In this document: one piece after another, positions 6,904 through 7,934 of the stretch
How positions within the stretch are numbered: position 1 is the first letter of the stretch
How the letters are laid out: each line of letters begins with the position of its first letter
Assembly (NCBI GenBank): GCA_029880385.1
Contig: JAOUOM010000072.1
Span: 1 to 7,934 of the forward strand
Direction: 5' to 3'
Source of the DNA: Cyclobacteriaceae bacterium
GTDB taxonomy: Bacteria; Bacteroidota; Bacteroidia; Cytophagales; Cyclobacteriaceae
Length of the DNA: 7,934 bases
The notes under the pieces: model-generated
What the model was told of the DNA's origin: nothing
The model's database searches: none
The model's input: the letters and a program-made list of their open reading frames with translations, nothing else
Position numbers and translations under genes: made by a program

Positions 6904-7934
6904 TTAGAGTAAACCCAACGAAGTTACGATACTTTTCAGGCCCAGGCCAGCCACAATCATTACAATTAGGATGCCCAGCACATTGGACAAAATACCGTTG
7001 CGGTTTTCACCCATCTTTTTTGAATTCATGATTACCAGTAAAAATACCGCTAAAATGGGCAACAGCAGGCCGTTGGTAAACTGTGCCACCTGTATGACAA
7101 ACAAAGGCCTGATGCCCAGGCTGGCAATCACCAATCCGGATGCCAGGATACTCATCCAGGCTCCCCTAAACCATCCCGAACGTAAATCCGGCAATTCGTT
7201 TTTCCATAAACCCGCAATCGCATATCCCGCTGCCAATGGGGCCGTAATGCTGGAAGTAAGGCCGGCGGCAAACACGCCGCAAGAAAGAAACCCTGTGGCA
7301 AAATCACCAAGAAGCGGACGAAGCTGCTCGCCCAGTTCGGCAAGCCCCTGCGCTTTGACCCCCGACAAAAACAAGGTAGAAGCTGCCGTCAGTAACACAC
7401 ACAGGGAAATGATCCCCCCGATGGAAATCGAAATAAATACATCGCGGCGAACAAGCGGAAGTTTATCCGCACCCGACCATTTGGCCGATACCGTTGCCGA
7501 ATGCATAAAAAGATTATAGGGGACGATGGTCGTGCCGATCAGGCCTATGGCCATAAACGTGGAGCCGGAAGGCAGCGAAGGCACCAGCCCTTTCAGCAGT
7601 GCAGTGAAATCAAGGGAAAGAAAAAAGATGGTCACTAAAAAGACCGTGCTCATCAATGCCACAAGTCCAATCAATACCTTCTCGACCACCTGGTATTTGC
7701 CAATAAAAAGCAGGATAAATACCGCCATGGCTGTGCCCCACACAAAATAGTGTACCGGCACGTCTGTTTGTCCGGCCAACTGTTGCAAGCCAATGGCTGC
7801 ACCAAGCAGGTTGCCCGACTGATAGGCACCATTTCCAAGCCAGATAGCCAAAAATACCAGCAAAGATGCGCCTGTTTTAATCAGTGGATGATGGTATTCC
7901 GTACGCAGGGCGTAGGCAAGGTTCATCTGTCGGA
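6904..7934 (-). CDS. Nramp-family divalent-cation transporter-like protein (5' end outside window)
   Basis: This inner-membrane protein is cut at its N-terminus by the right edge. The frame is still open at 7934, two codons (Arg, Gln) beyond the first visible Met at 7926, so that Met is unlikely to be the start. About 340 residues are visible, with hydrophobic segments near 18-46, 60-76, 81-103, 122-145, 163-188, 208-240, 255-270, 275-300 and 313-335 (counted from that Met). GNGAYQSGNLLGAA at 31-44 matches Nramp TM3. TM1 with the usual DPGN motif would lie outside. The segment equivalent to TM6 reads GTTIVPYNLFMHSA, where canonical Mn/Fe transporters have an A-T-V/I-M-P-H core, so the metal-binding Met and the following His are replaced by Val135 and Tyr137. 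QVAQFTNGLLLP at 279-290 fits TM10. The family assignment is firm but the substrate is not: Mg2+-type Nramp relatives also depart from this Met. Its stop is 17 bp before pxpA, so it heads or lies within the pxp operon. Confidence 0.87.
   Translation of the reverse strand, partial: RQMNLAYALRTEYHHPLIKTGASLLVFLAIWLGNGAYQSGNLLGAAIGLQQLAGQTDVPVHYFVWGTAMAVFILLFIGKYQVVEKVLIGLVALMSTVFLVTIFFLSLDFTALLKGLVPSLPSGSTFMAIGLIGTTIVPYNLFMHSATVSAKWSGADKLPLVRRDVFISISIGGIISLCVLLTAASTLFLSGVKAQGLAELGEQLRPLLGDFATGFLSCGVFAAGLTSSITAPLAAGYAIAGLWKNELPDLRSGWFRGAWMSILASGLVIASLGIRPLFVIQVAQFTNGLLLPILAVFLLVIMNSKKMGENRNGILSNVLGILIVMIVAGLGLKSIVTSLGLL

Noticed and set aside
6971..7519. Plus-strand 182-codon frame opposite the Nramp-like gene
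   Set aside because: It is antisense to a clearly conserved membrane protein, with no recognisable domain and no leader.
7924..7926. ATG as the true start of the transporter, giving a short 340-residue protein
   Set aside because: The frame is open upstream to the edge, and the expected TM1-TM2 of the Nramp fold would be missing, so the gene is most likely cut by the window.

Overview
The window looks like a chromosomal segment of a member of the Bacteroidota, most likely a Cytophagales- or Flavobacteriia-type organism. The reasons are A-rich leaders in place of Shine-Dalgarno sequences, one TAnnTTTG-type -7 candidate, a short type-3 prolyl-tRNA synthetase, and a Tyr/Trp-rich then Ser/Arg-rich secreted protein. 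The lineage is an inference from style; no rRNA or other marker is present. No mobile element, CRISPR array, tRNA or rRNA gene was seen.

Layout, left to right. Positions 1-1391 (minus strand) hold the N-terminal 463 codons of a secreted low-complexity protein whose 3' end lies beyond the left edge. Its coding DNA contains short in-frame repeats at 1-125. A 122-bp divergent spacer (1392-1513) separates it from a plus-strand block of proS (prolyl-tRNA synthetase), a short NfeD-family membrane protein and floA (flotillin-like SPFH protein). The gaps in that block are 12 bp and 4 bp, so the three genes are probably co-transcribed. A hairpin at 4507-4534 with A and T tracts on either side ends this block, and also the convergent minus-strand block.

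The minus-strand block reads from the right edge leftward: an Nramp-like transporter (5' end beyond the window), then pxpA, pxpB and pxpC. These last three encode the prokaryotic ATP-dependent 5-oxoprolinase, which opens 5-oxoproline (pyroglutamate) to L-glutamate. Gaps are 17 bp, 8 bp and an 8-bp overlap, so this looks like one operon.

How the genes fit together: NfeD and FloA are known partners in membrane microdomains. PxpA, PxpB and PxpC form one enzyme. The Nramp-like protein at the head of the pxp operon lacks the Met and His of the canonical TM6 MPH motif, so its cargo may not be Mn2+/Fe2+. Its tight linkage to pxpABC makes it the most interesting item in the window. The second is the uncharacterised secreted protein at the left edge. 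Everything else is ordinary.
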